Program-made: the position numbers and the translations under genes
NCBI GenBank assembly: GCA_003453835.1
Contig: DMMN01000324.1
Location: 14,023 to 19,936, forward strand
Source: Bacteroidota bacterium
GTDB lineage: Bacteria > Bacteroidota > Ignavibacteria > UBA10030
DNA length: 5,914 nucleotides
Direction: 5' to 3'
Shown here: positions 4,906 to 5,914 of the stretch, piece by piece
Layout of the letters: every line of letters begins with the position of its first letter
Position numbering within the stretch: the first letter of the stretch is position 1
The notes under the pieces: model-generated
Seen by the model: only the letters and a program-made list of their open reading frames with translations
What the model was told of the DNA's origin: nothing
Databases searched by the model: none

Positions 4906-5914
4906 CTATTGTGACCCGACAGATGGATAGGATTGGAAGAGGCGACCCCACTGAGAGGACTCCATCCACTTTGTAAAGACTTTCCGATCTTTCAGCGGCC
5001 ATCGATAGTAGTCGTGATATGCCTCCGAACCGAAGATGAAGAAGTGAACAAGCGGGGTCCTGAAGAAGAGATTCTGAAATCGTCTAAGCGGGCTAAACCA
5101 GAGCAGATCGCCGATCATACTTGCGCCATTATCTCCAACAGAAAATTTCCAGTTCTCATTGGAGACATCAGCGCCGATCACCCTGATCTCCCTCGGATCG
5201 CCGCAACCCAGGCCGCGCTGGTGGGCGAGGTTGATGTACGGAATCTGAAGCGGATCGAATCCCATCAGTTTTGCTGCAACGGCATCCACGGCCACCTGAT
5301 CGGCGCCCGCCAGGATGATGTTCTTTTCCACGGGAAACATCGTTCGAGGCCCGGGACCGTTGCCTGCCGTGGTCCCGTCCATAATGGCAAACAAGCCGGT
5401 GTGAATCTCTTTTTGAATCGCCAACAGATCGACGAGTGTTTCGTGGATCCAAGAATGCGTGTAATGACGGTACGTATTCAGCAAACCACCGAACGCGTTC
5501 TTCATCGCCCCCGTCGTCGTGGTGTAGATATGACATTTCACGGTTGGAAGGTGGACGATGTTCTTGCCGGAGAAGAAGTCGGGGATGCGAATCCCCTCCG
5601 GATAAATCTGGTCGAGCACAAGCATCGATGTCCGGGGTTTGAGCTCGATCCACTTCATATCCTCATCCCTGAAATTGAACCGGACAGGGATATCGTGCTT
5701 GCGGAACACCGGCACGTACTTGTTCAGGTCCTCCCCCTTGAAGGCGTCCGTCACGACGGTCATATTCTGCACGGCGACGAGGTTTTCGAATCCGGCTTTC
5801 TTCAAACCGAGAACCGTTCCCTCTAATTGCCAGGGAGTCGTATTCGCGCCGGGAAACGGAAAATGCCATGAGATGTTGTCTTTGAGGATTGTCGTCGCCT
5901 TCCCGTCCAAAGCC
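4906..5914 (-). CDS. DUF362 domain-containing protein (5' end cut by window)
   Basis: A member of the uncharacterised DUF362 family (COG2006). The frame is open through the right edge (GCT before a TTG at 5910), so the start is missing; by comparison with the family a few dozen residues are probably lost. Counting from the codon at 5910: the N-terminal segment ILKDNISWHFPFPGANTTP (8-26) is equivalent to the usual lysine-asparagine strand and Thr-Pro turn, then LPTVKCHIYTTTTGAMKN (121-138) with the family's KxH and GAxKN motifs, then IMDGTTAGNGPGPR (176-189) and ILAGADQVAVDAVAAKLMGFDP (199-220). The visible part has only two cysteines (C126, C236), so there is no attached 4Fe-4S ferredoxin module, unlike many DUF362 proteins. 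The C-terminal stretch 280-312 is rich in aromatic residues. Function is unknown. EamA follows 90 bp downstream. Confidence 0.9.
   Translation of the reverse strand, partial: ALDGKATTILKDNISWHFPFPGANTTPWQLEGTVLGLKKAGFENLVAVQNMTVVTDAFKGEDLNKYVPVFRKHDIPVRFNFRDEDMKWIELKPRTSMLVLDQIYPEGIRIPDFFSGKNIVHLPTVKCHIYTTTTGAMKNAFGGLLNTYRHYTHSWIHETLVDLLAIQKEIHTGLFAIMDGTTAGNGPGPRTMFPVEKNIILAGADQVAVDAVAAKLMGFDPLQIPYINLAHQRGLGCGDPREIRVIGADVSNENWKFSVGDNGASMIGDLLWFSPLRRFQNLFFRTPLVHFFIFGSEAYHDYYRWPLKDRKVFTKWMESSQWGRLFQSYPSVGSQ

Noticed and set aside
4933..5826. Long open frame on the plus strand opposite the DUF362 gene
   Set aside because: Its His/Arg/Asp-rich translation shows no domain, and the minus-strand frame carries clear DUF362 motifs.

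Overview
The window looks like ordinary bacterial chromosome, with moderate GC (roughly half), tightly packed genes and intrinsic terminators. The organism cannot be fixed from sequence alone. A bacterial-type family B DNA polymerase, a stand-alone cobalamin-binding mutase subunit and a short secreted fibronectin-III-like protein together suggest the Bacteroidota/Chlorobiota/Ignavibacteriota neighbourhood. That placement is an inference of low to moderate confidence. The one clear promoter is of the ordinary sigma-70 kind with an extended -10, not the divergent type known from Bacteroidetes proper.

Layout, left to right. Positions 1-1604 (+) hold the C-terminal part of a family B DNA polymerase whose start lies outside the window. 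Positions 1605-1852 hold a strong promoter and a leader of about 190 nt with long complementary arms. This leader belongs to a CspA-family cold shock gene (1853-2056, +), which has its own terminator at 2082-2110. From there to the right edge everything reads leftward. A terminator at 2148-2178 closes a two-gene unit of maf (start set at 3247) followed by a cobalamin-binding methylmalonyl-CoA mutase-type subunit (2210-2635). Upstream of maf is a small exported protein (3316-3741). Its terminator sits almost on the maf ribosome-binding site. Further right come a 222-bp intergenic stretch with nested GC-rich palindromes, a ten-helix EamA/DMT transporter (3964-4815), and a DUF362 protein (4906 to the edge) cut by the right end.

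The genes do not form one obvious pathway: DNA synthesis, cold adaptation, nucleotide-pool cleaning, a B12 carrier domain, export and an uncharacterised DUF362 protein. No mobile element, CRISPR array, tRNA/rRNA or defence system is visible. The most interesting material is regulatory RNA. The cold shock leader has a long interrupted stem, a separate hairpin that buries the Shine-Dalgarno and start codon, and a possible 17-codon upstream ORF. A terminator placed directly before maf implies that maf is reached by read-through. The polymerase also shows an altered Exo III motif.
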